The position numbers and the translations under genes are program-made. Under the pieces are notes generated by a model, which was not told the origin of the DNA, did no database searches, and saw only the letters and a program-made list of their open reading frames with translations. From Bursaphelenchus xylophilus (Eukaryota > Nematoda > Chromadorea > Rhabditida > Aphelenchoididae), in assembly GCA_904066235.2 (NCBI GenBank), contig CAJFCV020000006.1, positions 5,208,001 through 5,272,000 on the forward strand: a DNA stretch of 64,000 nt, given 5' to 3'. This document shows, one piece after another, positions 1-11,700 of the stretch. Within the stretch, counting starts at the first letter, position 1; each line of letters opens with the position of its first letter.

Positions 1-2716
1 GTCAAAAAAGGACAATCAAACATTTCTTTTATTTCCTTACATTTTCTTCCTTCATTTTCCTTTTTTCCCTTCTTTTCATTCGATTTTCTCTTCTTTGGAT
101 TCGAATTTGAATCTCGAGGTAAACCTTGCGTCGTTTTCTTGCGTTCTTCGGGGGATGAAGTCGAATTGAGCACAGGGGTCTTCTTTTTCCTCTCCTGTTC
201 TGACAGTTGCTCCTCCTGAAATAAAATAAATTCATTCCAACGTTACTAAAAACATCGTCAATCTACTACAACATAACCTACCTTGAGTTGTTTGGATGCC
301 TGTATAGTCCTTCGTTTCATTTCGATGTTTTCTTTGAGTTTCTTCTTCTCTCTTCTCATTTCTCTTTCCACTTTCTTGGCCACTTTTGCCTTGAGTTCGT
401 CCTCATTGAGTCCTTTTCGCTTTTCTTCGCTGAGCCTTCTCTCAATCTCCTTCAATTTCTCGATTCCATATTTCTTCGCGTATTCTGCCTTCAGCTTCTG
501 TTCCAGTTCCTTTTCCTTGGCATCTTTGAGAGCCAAATTATTCGCTTCCAATCTCTAAATAAGCAAATTCACAAGGGAAGTACCACACTACTAGGACTCT
601 CTGATTTTCTCCAAATTTTGCACACACTTTTGCCAATTTCGTGCGGAAAGGAATGTTACGATCAAACCACGATCTAAACCATTCAACTTACTCTGAGTTC
701 GGTTTCCATTTCTCTGGCCAGATTCTGCTCCAACTCTGCCCTTTCTCTGGCCTCCTTCTCCTTTTGCTGGACCTTCAAATCCTCTCCAACAGAAGTGTAT
801 CTATTGTATTTGTCAGCCCCTCCAAGTTCTCGTTGAAGTCTCTCAATAATTTCATTGATCTTGAAGACCAAAAAGTTGTAATCCGGCGGTACGAAACGAT
901 TGGCAGTCATGAGATAGGCATTGATGGCGAAGAACTCCTTGGGACATCGTTTGAAGATCAGACGAGCTGGGCCGAACACCGATTTTAGGTAACGAATTCC
1001 CTAAAAAGCAAAAAAAGTTGACCGCTTCAGCCACTGCAAATGAATATTTGTTCAACTCCAAGAGCTGAACGTTCCAAAATTTCCCCTTTCGGCCACGAAA
1101 TCCGAGCCGAAACTTGAGCTAACCTCAAATTTGGGATATTAATCCAATGCACTCCACTCATTACGGTCTTTCATAAAAACTACCCTTTACTTTTCTGATG
1201 GGGAATGAAAATTTTTGGAGTCAATTCTCTTCTCTTCCGCGTTTTCCTCTTCCTTCTCTCTCCGAACGCCTTTTTTTCTCCACTCGCACTCCTCTTTCCT
1301 CTTCTCTCTCATTTTACGTTTTTTATCCATAAAAACACAAAAACAGAATACAGAAAAAGTGATAAAGGCGAGAGAGCGAAGCTGATCGAGAGACAAAACA
1401 AAGAAGAAAAATGGAAAAGTGCGATCAAAAAATGAATGTTTAAAATTTCCGGGAATATTGTAAAATCACCTTTGTAGTGTTCCTCTGAGTCCAGGGCAAT
1501 GGCTGATTGGGTTCTTTGGTGTCGTCATACAATTCCACAGCCACATACATCCATCCGATCAGATCATCCAACCAGCACTGTTCCCTTCCTTTGCAGGCAT
1601 GCCCTGAGGCCCATTCCGGAGTTCCACGGAAATAGACGGCACTTCTAGGGAGTCTGACCTCTCCAAAATATCCAGTAAACATTCGAACCATGCCCAGATC
1701 AAACAAGACCGCAAACGGTTGGGATTTGCTGAGGATCCCCATGTTGTCCGGCTTCAAATCCCGATGCAACAAACCCTGCCGATGCATGTCGTGGATGCCT
1801 TTGAGCATGTCCAAAAGGATGAAGCTGACGTGCAGATCCCTTTCCTTGCCCGAGAACTTCGAGATGTATTGCATAATGGGGATGGCGGCCTTCTCCAGGA
1901 CCATGAATTCCATCCCGTTTCCGTTGTGATCGGCCAACATTCCCTTGTCCAGGATGCGAACTACAGATGCATTGGGGTTCTGAAGACATGATAGCAGCAT
2001 TAAGGGTCCAATCCAACTATCCGATCGTTTTCAATACGATTATTTTTTATATTACGCATGAAAAAATCATCATGTACAATATAAAAATCTCCTAATATCT
2101 TATCAAATCCCTTTTCAATCACTCACGGCCTTCATAACCTTCTCCAAAATAAAGGCCTCCCATTTTGCTGGGGCATTTCCATCAGATTTGGCGACCTTTA
2201 TGACCCCTTCAACTCCAGTTTGGATGTCTTGAACTGCAAAAACGACGCCAAAAGTGCCTTCATTGATCGTCTTGGTCACCTGCAAGTATAATTTGGGCCC
2301 CAATAAATCGTATCTTACATTCCATCGCTTGTTGAACGGAGCGATGGACCTCAAATGATTGGCCAGAGCCTTTTTTTGAGCATCATTCTCTTCAAGATCC
2401 CTGCCTTCCTTGACAGTCTGCTGTTTTGTAATTCTCTTCTGCTCGGTCGAGACACAACTCAACTAAAACAACACCAATTTTATTTAGATTCGACTTTAAA
2501 AGTCATCTTTTTTGTCGAGTATAATATAAATTTACCTGTTCAGTTTGAACTTTTCTGGCCGACTGATCCGCTGGCTTGGCCGATTGATCTTTCCGGACCG
2601 CTGTCTTGACGATTCGAACGGTCGATTTCTGTTTTCTACAATAAAAATATCAACATTTTCCTCAGATGTTCCAAAATCATCATGGATAATATAAAATACC
2701 TGCTGGCTGTAGCCAT
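1..2716 (-). CDS. CK1/TTBK-like protein kinase with charged C-terminal tail (3' end beyond window)
   Basis: Predicted Ser/Thr kinase of the casein kinase 1 / tau-tubulin kinase group, which is greatly expanded in nematodes. Exons on the minus strand: 2716-2700, 2635-2536, 2462-2127, 1979-1470, 1000-692, 554-282 and 215 to the window edge; all phases agree. Start ATG at 2716 (MATASRKQK). Visible motifs: glycine loop INEGTFGVVF (about residues 105-114), Lys in GVIKVAK (about 128), HRDLKPDN (about 223-230), DLG instead of DFG (about 245-247), and GTPEWAS in the activation segment. The C-lobe ends with the CK1-type PPDYNFLVFKINEII segment. After about residue 400 follows a Lys/Glu/Arg-rich predicted coiled coil and a basic tail still open at base 1. 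The intron at 1001-1469 is large for this locus. Family assignment is firm; substrate and biological role are unknown. Confidence 0.85.
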
Positions 2717-2778
2717 TTTCGACCGTAAGCAAAGCCAAAAGTTGATGAGAATGAGGGAGAGGACCCTCTACCGTTATT

Positions 2779-3183
2779 TTATACATTTTGAAATCTTTTG
2801 GAAAGCCCTTTACCGGCCGGTTTTCCAAAAATGATGTTATCCTTGCCCTTTTCCAAAAGTTGTTGCTCCCAACAGACGTCAGCATCATCCTCAAAACTCA
2901 TTGACTTCTCTCCAATTTGCAATTTTCTGAAGTTCGGTGGTTCAGCAGTCAACTTGGAGGGTTTGGCGACCTCCGAGATGTCCTATTTGATATTAGCCAT
3001 CCCAATTTTCATTGTCCAGCTGATTAATTGCTCAAGGAAACGAAAACCAATCGTACGTGAGACGTAGTAATAAAAAAGATACTATCTTGAACGAACATCA
3101 CTTTTTTTTTATTCGCTATCGGAAATAAAAAAATCGATTTTTGCCACTGGACGATTTTTTGTTTTTTTTTTGTTTCCCGCCAT
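2779..3183 (-). CDS. possible small orphan gene
   Basis: The terminal exon 2982-2779 has a good acceptor (AAATAG) and reads 67 codons to a TAA, with natural-looking content (for example SFEDDADVCWEQQ). Two first exons are possible. One is ATG at 3098 with donor GTACGA after 3057 (about 81 aa in total). The other is ATG at 3183 (MAGNKKKTKNRP) with a weak donor GTGGCA. I do not recognise the protein. The stop lies only about 60 nt upstream of the kinase start at 2716 on the same strand, so the two genes are very tightly packed. A competing plus-strand exon (2978-3052) overlaps this model, so at most one of them may be real. Confidence 0.3.
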
Positions 3184-3251
3184 TTTCTTCTAATCTTTTG
3201 ACGAAATCTCTAGTGTAATGTGCATTTTAATGTCGTAAATATGCTTTTTAG

Positions 3252-4293
3252 ACAAAACGAAAGCGCCCAGCTCAAATCCCCAGGAGCCCCCGATCTGACC
3301 CGCTCGAAAATGACTCCAAATCCGAGGAAAAATCAAGAAATCTGTGAGTTTTCCGGCCTTTCCTTCACTTTTTGAGAAAAAAAATATATTTTTGCTCTCA
3401 ACCTGCTCAATAAAACCTCCAGCATTTGTTACGAATATTTTTTTATAGCATATTCGAATCCCTTTCCGCAAAAATCCGCGCAAAAACTTTGATTCCCCGT
3501 ACGAGGCTCGAACTCGTGACCTTGGCATCGCTCATTTGTTTATAAGTACCACGCGCTAACCGACTGCGCCAACGGGGAACGGTCTCTGGCTGCCCGGACA
3601 CACACCAAAAGAGAGCGGGGGTCGGAAAGCGAGAGAGGGCGAGCCGCGGAAAATAAAGGAGGGTGCGTCCTTGTTCAGGATGACCCTCAGGCGATATTAT
3701 ACTCGACATACGATCCGATTTTACAATTCTCCTTTTATTTGATTGGTTTGAGTAATTTCGAAGCATTTTCAGTAAGTCCGAAGGGTCTTCGCAGAGTGCA
3801 AGAGAGAGTTTCGAGAGCTCGAAAAAAGATGCCTCGGGGCAAATACCGAAAAATGAAGCGGAAAGGCCAATAAAGAGCGAGGTAAGTAACATTTTTTATG
3901 TAATTCACTCCAAATACTTTCGTTTTGACATTTTTATCACCTTTTTTTATTTTTATCACCATTTTTTACCTTTTCTAAAATTTCTTTTAGATTAACGCAA
4001 TTTTTTTAGAAAATCATGAAAAAAGGACCTGAGACTCCCTTGAAAGCTCCTGAATTTGAACCCCAAGAATCTTCAGAAACCACCGAAGGAATTGCTGTCC
4101 CAATTGGCCAATCTGCAGGGTATGTGTATTTATTGAAATAGCGGTTTTATTGTAGATTACTCCGTAACACTATACTAATTTCAGAGCTGTCCCGACAAAA
4201 AGTTCGTTGACTGATTTGAGGACGCCTCAGCGTGTTCGATCCGTCACTTTCGTCAACACTCCCAAGAAACCACTGAAAAAGGTTTTATTATGA
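3252..4293 (+). CDS. Lys/Ser-rich disordered protein, 5' exon unresolved
   Basis: Four exons join in phase: 3252-3343, 3773-3881, 4010-4119 and 4185-4293, ending at TGA 4291-4293. The product is rich in Lys, Arg, Ser, Glu and Pro, with basic clusters (TKRKRPAQ near the start, TPKKPLKK near the end) that look like nuclear localisation signals. I recognise no domain. An upstream exon must exist because a stop lies directly before 3252. A candidate is 2978-3052 (ATG at 2978, donor GTACGT), which joins in phase 0 and adds SRKRKPI, but its hydrophobic start is odd for a nuclear protein. The 429-nt intron 3344-3772 contains a tRNA-Ile gene on the opposite strand. Confidence 0.55.
3493..3578 (-). 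tRNA. tRNA-Ile (anticodon UAU) with 12-nt intron
   Basis: The minus strand folds as a complete tRNA: 7-bp acceptor stem (TCCCCGT with ACGGGGA, discriminator A), D arm with GCGC/GCGC stem, 5-bp anticodon stem TGGTA/TGCCA, and T arm ACGAG-TTCGAGC-CTCGT. The anticodon loop is CUUAUAA (anticodon UAU), interrupted one base 3' of the anticodon (canonical position 37/38) by a 12-nt intron, AACAAATGAGCG. tRNA-Ile(UAU) commonly carries an intron in animals. It lies inside an intron of a plus-strand protein gene. Confidence 0.9.
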
Positions 4294-4698
4294 AGAAAGT
4301 ACCCGTGGAATGTGATGACTAAATACAAGTATATCTGAATGTTATGTGGGAAAGTTCGTATTTCGGCTGAAGAATTTTTTCTCCTCTTCCCGTCGACGAG
4401 TTGATGGAGGGGTAAAGAAGTCGCCTGATGAGGGAGAAAGGTCTCTTTCTGGGCACTGAAATCATACAAAATATAATTAAAAATGTCAGATGTAATGATT
4501 GGAGTTACGGAGTTAATTTGGCATATATTTTCTATGATGGCCGTATTACAATTTCTGAAAATTTTAGCTCTAAAAATTTTTCCATAGCCAAGCAAATTTT
4601 TTGGCGATGTACTATGGAAGGTGACGTTCAATGAAAATAAGATTTTTCTACTATTATAGTAGGACTAACCTTTTATGGAAATAATGTACTCCTATTTT
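4294..4698. other. intergenic gap between convergent genes
   Basis: About 400 bases between the stop of the plus-strand Lys/Ser-rich gene and the stop of the minus-strand globin. I see no convincing gene. An uninterrupted frame on the minus strand lacks codon-like composition and splice partners. Confidence 0.6.
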
Positions 4699-6294
4699 TC
4701 AAATTGAAAAACGCCAAAAAATGTCATATTTTGATTTTTTTGGCCTAAAAATCTCGGTGATTTCCGCAAACCTTGAGATTGTGGCCTCGAATATTTTAAT
4801 TTCGCTTTCTCCATCAATATCTGAAAGCTCTGGCCCGAGGACAAAAACCTAGATTTTTTTTGTGTTTGAATTTTGTAAAACAACTTACACCTGTTTTGAG
4901 TTTCAATTTCCCGAACTCCTCACTGAATTCCCTCTCTTCCGCGAACCAAGAAGCCGATCTTTCGTTGTTACTATGCACCTTTAGTCCCTCCAAATCGTTG
5001 GAATGTGTGTGAATAAGTGGTTTCTGGGACATGGAGTTGGACTGAGACCTCATGATGGTCGGCATACCCATAATTGAAGCCGAGAATCGTTTTCGGATCT
5101 GCTTTTCTCGATCAAACCCAATCCTCATGTGTTTTATGATAAACCCGACCTAAAATAATATCATAAAATACGGTAGGATGATACGATAATTGCATTGAGT
5201 TACCTATTTTTTGGTCCTAAAATCATGTCCAGTAACGAATACAACGTACCAGCAGTCTCCACGCTCCCATGGTTTCCCTGCACTTCCTCCCAGCTTCCCA
5301 TTCGATTGCCGTTTGGGTCATGCATTCCGCGAAAACATCCCAATATTGTGTCTGGAAGCCGCGGCTCTGCAGTTGGACATGTTTCTTCCCCAGGGTCTGC
5401 AGAAATAAAAGTAATTTGGAGTAATTTAATTCGTTCGCAATCCGAATTTTATTCAATTCCGGAAGATTAATTTTAAGTCCTAAGCATGTCATCATTGTGT
5501 TCGCCATGCGGTTATTTTGAAAAAAAGTTTTAATTGCGCATTTTATCAGAAAATTATTTTTGATTAGAAAATCTCGACTTACTTGGAAATGTTGAGCCAA
5601 TTTCTCAACGAAATCGAGGTTTTTTACCACATAATCGAACGATTTCGTAAAAACGGAGGCGTGTTTTCGGAACCTTGGATCGTATTTTAGCCGGCCCTGA
5701 GGCACTTTTTCCAAACCAAATATCATTCTCATGTCTGGTTCGGCGGTGAGGATCAGCAGGAAGATCTTGGCTCCAACGTTATCTGCGCCCGTCTAAAATA
5801 CGATCATTTTTATTTTGGGGTATTAATATTTTGAAAAAAAAAGAATAAATCTTACCTTCCTGGCTCGTTTCCAGCTGGTCTCAATCAAATGTTTTTGGGC
5901 CTTATTCAGAATGTCTTGCTGATCCGCGAAAAACGGGCTTAATGGGGGGATTCCCGGTGAGCTTTCTGATGGATTGGGGCTCAATCTGGTCGCCGTTCCC
6001 ACATCTATTGCTGATTTGGAGTGCTGAACGCTGTTCGTTGGCAATGAAAAGGGATCTGGCGATGGCGCCCGTTCGCTTCTGTATAATAACACAATAATTT
6101 ATGTTATTTATAAAATTTTTACTTTCTTGAAAGAAAAATAGCTTAAATTTTTTAGTCAATTACCGGATCGAAGGTGCTGCTCGTATCCGGAGTGCCCCAT
6201 CTTCTCGTCTGGACCTGCGTTTGCTCTTGGGCGAGCTGACCCGATACCTTTTCTCGGCCAAACTTAATTCGGGCGAACTCTGTTTGGCACCCAT
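4699..6294 (-). CDS. globin with N-myristoylation-type N-terminus
   Basis: Haem-binding globin of the nematode neuronal type. Six exons: 6294-6164, 6078-5856, 5792-5583, 5396-5250, 5149-4891 and 4820-4699; predicted 363 aa. The globin fold covers about residues 100-255. CD1 Phe lies in MRMIFG, the distal E7 His in FRKHASVF (about 162), the proximal F8 His in LGKKHVQL (about 194), and the H helix runs through RLLVGFIIKHMR. Residues 1-100 form a Ser/Pro/Arg-rich extension starting MGAKQSS, which fits the N-myristoyltransferase pattern (Gly2, Ser6). There is a C-terminal extension of about 100 residues; its last exon is the least certain part. The acylation signal suggests membrane tethering, as described for some C. 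elegans globins; this is inferred. Both haem-contact histidines are intact. Confidence 0.88.
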
Positions 6295-7924
6295 TTCTGG
6301 AACAATTAGCGTTTAAAAAAGGGCGTTAAAGCTGAGTGAAAACCCGCCGCAGCGGACGTTTTTCGTTACAAATCTAGGGTTTCCTCCGGATTTCCGACCA
6401 TGCAAACTCGGGTAAAATCTGATGGGAATGTCAGAAGCAAAGAGCAAAGTAATGGGAGAACAAACGCATTACGGGCACGCCAGATGAATTTGGATTGTAA
6501 ACAATTGCGGAATAAGTGGGGAAGTCAGAGATAAAGGTGACAAATCCGAAGAATCTGCTAAAGTTGGACTAATTCCACGAAAAGCTTTCGTTTTCTTGCA
6601 AATCCGACGAGAAAGGGCTTTTATGATGAGTCTAATGGCAAGAGAGTTTTGATACAGTAAAGCAAAGTGCAGACATTACTGAAAAATTGCAAAAAAGCCC
6701 CTCTGCTAATGTAGATAAGGTGTTTTTCGCAATCATGACCAGTCAGAATGCAGATTCTCTTCAACGGGACTCGAACCGGCATCCGTTTGAACGCGAGACA
6801 AACGGTTAACCGATCGCGCTATGAGATCACTTCTGCGAAGGACGTTTGATTTGAAAGGGAAGGGAGAAAAGGAAGCCGAACGGAAGGGTTTTTTGTTTGT
6901 TTTCGTCGGACCCGCAACCCGAATAATTCATTTTGAGGCGGATAGAGGAGGCCAAGGGGGGGGGGATGGGTCGACGTCAAAATTGCTTGCGGGTCGATGG
7001 GAGGAAGGAAAAAGAGGATGTTGGGGGCACAGACGTCATTACTGCTTAAAGACATACTACATTTGGGGCTTTGTTCGGTCGCCCCAAAACACTGCCCTAC
7101 TCGGGCTTACAAGGCCCCCGGCGGCCTAAGTCCACGTTCCCAAATCGTTTTTGACCGGATTAGCGGCCAGTGGGGAGCCCTCGACGAAAAGATGAAGTTA
7201 ATCCGATCCCCCGGCCATAATTCAGCTAGCCGCGACGTGTGCAGGGCTTCATTTTTAGGCAGAAGACAGGTGGTTTTGATCTAATAACACTCGTATTAAT
7301 TAAATGAATGGTTTTTGCAGTCTGGCAAACAGTTTGATGAAGTCAAAAGAGCAGAATATTAATTTATATTTGGATGGAAACGTTAAAATAAAACAAAATT
7401 AGGCATTCAAAACATCTCAGATTTATGAGGGACTAACAAGTCAGAAGAAACCTTTGAAATAGGTTGATGAAAGTAACAAAGTAACACAATTAGAGCATTA
7501 AACTTCGGCTTGGACCATTTGAACTGCATAAAAGTGATGAAAATAGATTACAGCTGCAAAATACACCCATAGTATAGCGGTAAAAGTACTTTAGCTACGG
7601 AAACTGCGGTATTTTTACTACTTATAGGCCAAAACAACATATAAAAATGCATGCACACACCTCAAATGGATCTTCATAAAAAAGGCCTTGGGGTTTTAAA
7701 AAGTTACAAAGGTAAAAAAAAGTAGTTCTAGACGTAAATACGTAGAGCCAAGGCAAAACCTCTTACACTTTATAATGAGCGGATAAAGAGAAGAATCATG
7801 TGTAATGTACGACGTGGATGACTAATTTCTGTGGGGTAATCTGGGCAGGGAAAATGATCTTATTGAAATGGATTTTGTTGAAACTGGTCACCGATTTATA
7901 ACTCTTTTTTACAACCCGGCATTT
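6295..7924. other. non-coding stretch upstream of the globin
   Basis: It holds the globin 5' region, a tRNA-like relic (6753-6828) and AT-rich sequence from 7300. A run of G residues lies at about 6956-6965. The frames across 6820-7280 lack splice partners and recognisable content, so I do not call a gene. Confidence 0.6.
6753..6828 (-). pseudogene. degenerate tRNA-like sequence
   Basis: The minus strand has a tRNA-like order: GATCTCATAGCGCG at the 5' end, a B-box-like GGTTCGAGTCC, and a 3' end resembling an acceptor arm. The acceptor stem and T stem do not pair fully, and the anticodon arm gives a 9-nt loop or a mismatch. It looks like a decayed tRNA copy rather than a working gene. Confidence 0.45.
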
Positions 7925-8176
7925 CTCAGTGACTTTCAACCGGAACAATCCAGAGATTTCTCGGTAATTTTCAACGGAAAAACATTGGTTTTTTGGGTAA
8001 GAATGGTCCCACTTGAAAAGTTCGTAACGACTTCAGTTTGCACTTTAAAATCTTGTTATTTCACAGACAAAAAAATAGTCTCCCTTGAAAATACATCTTC
8101 CAAAAACAAAGTCTCTGCATCACCTCCGCCGGAAGTTATAGCCTCCGACTTTCCTACAGGTTTTTTTAAGCTCCTG
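7925..8176 (+). repeat. diverged half copy of the palindromic MITE-like family seen at 16071
   Basis: This stretch aligns by eye with the right arm of the element at 16071-16703. It shares blocks such as TTTCAACGGAAAAA, a CTTTAAAA block, CACCTCCGCCGGAAGTTATA and the end CTCCTGTA (GACCCTGTA in the intact copy). Only one arm is visible, and divergence is clear, so this is an old or truncated insertion. The open frame across it is repeat-derived, because the same frame appears in the arms of the intact element. Confidence 0.75.
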
Positions 8177-8794
8177 TACATTCCAGATTTTTACATTCCT
8201 CTATAAAGAAAGGTGTTTGGATCTTAAGTGCACGAAATTGTTTCTCCCAAAACGTTTTTGCCGAAAATTTTCATAGTTCCTCTCTCTCTGTTTCTCTCGG
8301 AATTTCTGTATCTCTGATGTGACTACAAAGCGCAAGCCTTGCGTTTAGAAAACCATGTATGTATATGACGATCTAGACCACGTTTCCTTAATTAAAAAAG
8401 CACGAAAAGTTGGGAAATTGTCGTAAAAATTTACCTTTTATCCATAAGTACAAAAAAAAATCCCGCCAAAATTTTCTTAAAAAAATCTTTGTCAAAACAC
8501 TGTATGATGAGCAAATAAACACCGCAAGATCATGTGGAATGCCCAGCGCAGATTTCTAAACATTCAAAAGCAATCTTCTCGAGCCGCGTACATCAACTTA
8601 TTTACAAATCTTGTTTGTAAAGCAAATCCCCGCTATTTATTTTCCTTTTCTGGGGGTGGGCCCTGTTTTTGACAGATCCTTTCGGGCCTTTTCCAAAAGG
8701 CCCTTATCGGCGACGTTGATAAGAACTCAAAATAAGACCACGAGTGTTTATTGGGAATGGGTTTTGATGGCCCATTTATATTACCCTTCTTATT
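8177..8794. other. upstream region of the carboxylesterase gene
   Basis: No supported gene. This AT-rich sequence leads to the esterase start at 8795 and presumably carries its promoter. No individual element can be named with confidence. Confidence 0.5.
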
Positions 8795-11700
8795 ATGCTC
8801 TTGATTTATTTTCTTTTTGTTCTCGGCGTCGGATCTAATCGGATTCGCACATCCAACGGGATTCTGGAAGGAAGTTTGGTCAAGGTGGGACCGCATGAAA
8901 TCAATGTCTTCAAGGTAATGGGGTCAAAATTTACTTAAAGAGGATCAAATCCAACAAAAGAGACACTGAAAGTTGGGCGTTTTAAACAAGAAGGGGTAAA
9001 AATGCGCATAGGAGAGTGTTTACTTTTTGAAGATTACAAAAAAGATGAAATAAATGTCATATCTGTTAATTCAGGGTACGAAGAAAAGTTTAAATTCAAA
9101 CGTAAAATACGGACGCAGACTTTGTTTGAACTAGGCTGTCCGTAGCCTCGCGCCTGCCAAAATTTCCTTGATTCTCATGTGGAAACGAGAGTTAATTTTT
9201 AAAAAAATGAGAAAAGTCGAACAAGGCCCCAAACGGATACGAAAATATTTACATCTTCCTCCGAATGCCTCCGCTACAAAGCTCATGCTTCAAAGAGCCA
9301 AACTACCCAGTCAACCTTTCATTCCGCCCTAAAATAACCAACTTACCACACTTTGCAAACCTGTTAATAAGCTTTCAATTATGAAAGTCCAATTTGATTA
9401 TGTTTGCCTTTTATTTATTTAAAAAATCTTATTTCCAGAACATTCCCTTCGCTGAGGCTCCGTTAAATGACCTTCGATTTCAAAGCCCACTGCCAAAGAA
9501 AAGATGGAGGGGAATCTGGAATAGCACTGTCTACAGTCCGGCTTGTATGAGTAATACAACGAGAACAACCTCGCCTCAAAGTGATGTGGACGAGGATTGC
9601 CTTTATCTCAATATCTGGGCTGATCAGCGATGCATGGTGGGTGAAATACGATTTGAATTTACCACAATGTTTTGTGATTTTGTGACCAGCGATCTTTAGT
9701 CGATAAAAATTCGGTCTTATCAGTCGTTATGTTTTGTATTTAAACCAGATCTCAAGAAGTACTATTTTTTGTTTACATATTTTTTTAAAAAAGCTAATGA
9801 GTCAAAAGTTATATTAACATGTCAGTAATAGATACGGTATCCTACGCACTAAGTAACCTTAAAGCTGAAATTTCCGAAAAACTTTTCAACTTCAAAAATG
9901 ATTAGCGCGCTCAGTAACGTTAAACTGCAAAGTCTGGAAGGCACAGAAGGCGCTTATGTTGAGCTGTAGCCCCATCCTTCCAAAATGCAAAATGTTACAT
10001 AACAATTTGACAAATCATGCGGAATCCGTCGGAAAGTATGCGGTTAGGCCTTAACAATGCTTATTTGTAAGGCTCACCTAAAGCAACAATGTCTAGGCCA
10101 AGCTTCACCTTGTAAAAAAGCCGTTTTAAACTCCAAAATTTCTAGAACCGTGCCTGCCCTGTGATCTTTTACATCCACGGAGGGGGCTTCTATTATGACA
10201 GTGCCATCATGTTCAATGAAACGGAGATCATCACCAAATACGCAGTCCATGAGATTATATTTGTGGTCGCTGCCTATCGATTGGGAGTATTCGGCTTTTT
10301 GGATCTTGGAATGGAATTACCATCGGCTCCGTATAACGTTGGGGTTTACGGTAATTTTATCAAATTTAACAAAAAAAGAATCCAAATGAAACGTATTTTA
10401 CAATTAAATAAAATTGCAGACATTGTTCTTTCACTCCGATGGGTCCAGAGAGAAATCGCCAACTTTGGTGGAGACAAGCGTCGTATAACCTTGGTCGGGA
10501 ACAGTGCTGGCGCTACAGTAATCTCATACCTCTTGTCCAGCCCCGTAGTGGAGTCCGGGGCGTTTTGTCGTGCCTTCATTGGGAGCAGCGTGCCTCTCTT
10601 GAGGCCACATGTCACCCTACAGATGAGTGAGATCATCACCAGTTATCTTAGAGTGAGTTTATATTGTTTCAGTCGTCAGAATTAATATTTTGTGTGACTT
10701 TAAGATTTTTCTTTCATATTTTTTTAGTGTAAAAGCCGGCTGATTGAGGATGAATTGAGTTGTTTGAAGGAGTTATCAGCAGAGGAATTGGTGCTGGCAA
10801 CAAGGAGTAACGAAGAAGATTTTGGAGAAGTTGGGCCTCAAACTGATCGATTTTTGCTCCCTATGGGCAACTTTATGAAGATGATGAAGTTTTCTTGGAA
10901 AGTAAGTTTTGAAATATTCAAGGTCAAAGCCATCATAATCTGCAGGAAAATTAATTCTTGTCCTTATTTTTTAAAAATTCTTCTTCTTTCAGCCGAAGCA
11001 CTTGCTAATAATGACAACCACCGAAGAGATGGACACCTCCCGCTCCGATGACATCAAAAATCTTTGTAAATTTTACTCCAATTCCTTTGATTACACCACT
11101 TCTCAAGTCTCCGACATGTGTTACAAAAAGTATTCAAAGAAATACATGGATACAAAAAAGGATTACATCCACGCAATTCACACGCAGATATCGCTTATCA
11201 ACACGAGAGCCGGAGGCCGGAGTTATCGGGGGATCTTTGGCCAAGAGGGGTCAACCTTTCATGCCAATGATTTGACCTATTTGATTGGATTACACCCGAA
11301 ACAGGATATGAATGAGGATCAAAAGAAAATGAATGTGTTTTATCCAGAAGTTCTGAGGCGATTTGTCAATGGAGAAGTTCCTTATGAAGGTAGGGAATGT
11401 TATTTTGGATGTATTTTGCCAGTTATACCTACTACAATATAATTGTAGGTTGGATTCCGACAGATCTTGATGGCAAGAACTACTACTACTTATCATTTAA
11501 CAATCTCACCAAACAAGTTCCAAAAATGGTGATTGGCCAGATCTATAATCAGCCGGCGGTTGACTTCTGGCTCTCTGACATGGATAAGGTCAACCAGTTT
11601 AATCTACCTCAAAAAACCATTCAGACTGCTCATTCATTTGAATCTTTTGAATTTCCATCGAGTTCTCAAGTCAATTTGGAACGAAAGGATCGGGTTCCGA

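Noticed and set aside
7868..8206. Open frame of 112 codons on plus strand
   Set aside because: It lies within the diverged MITE-like copy; the same frame appears in both arms of the element at 16071-16703, so it is repeat-derived.
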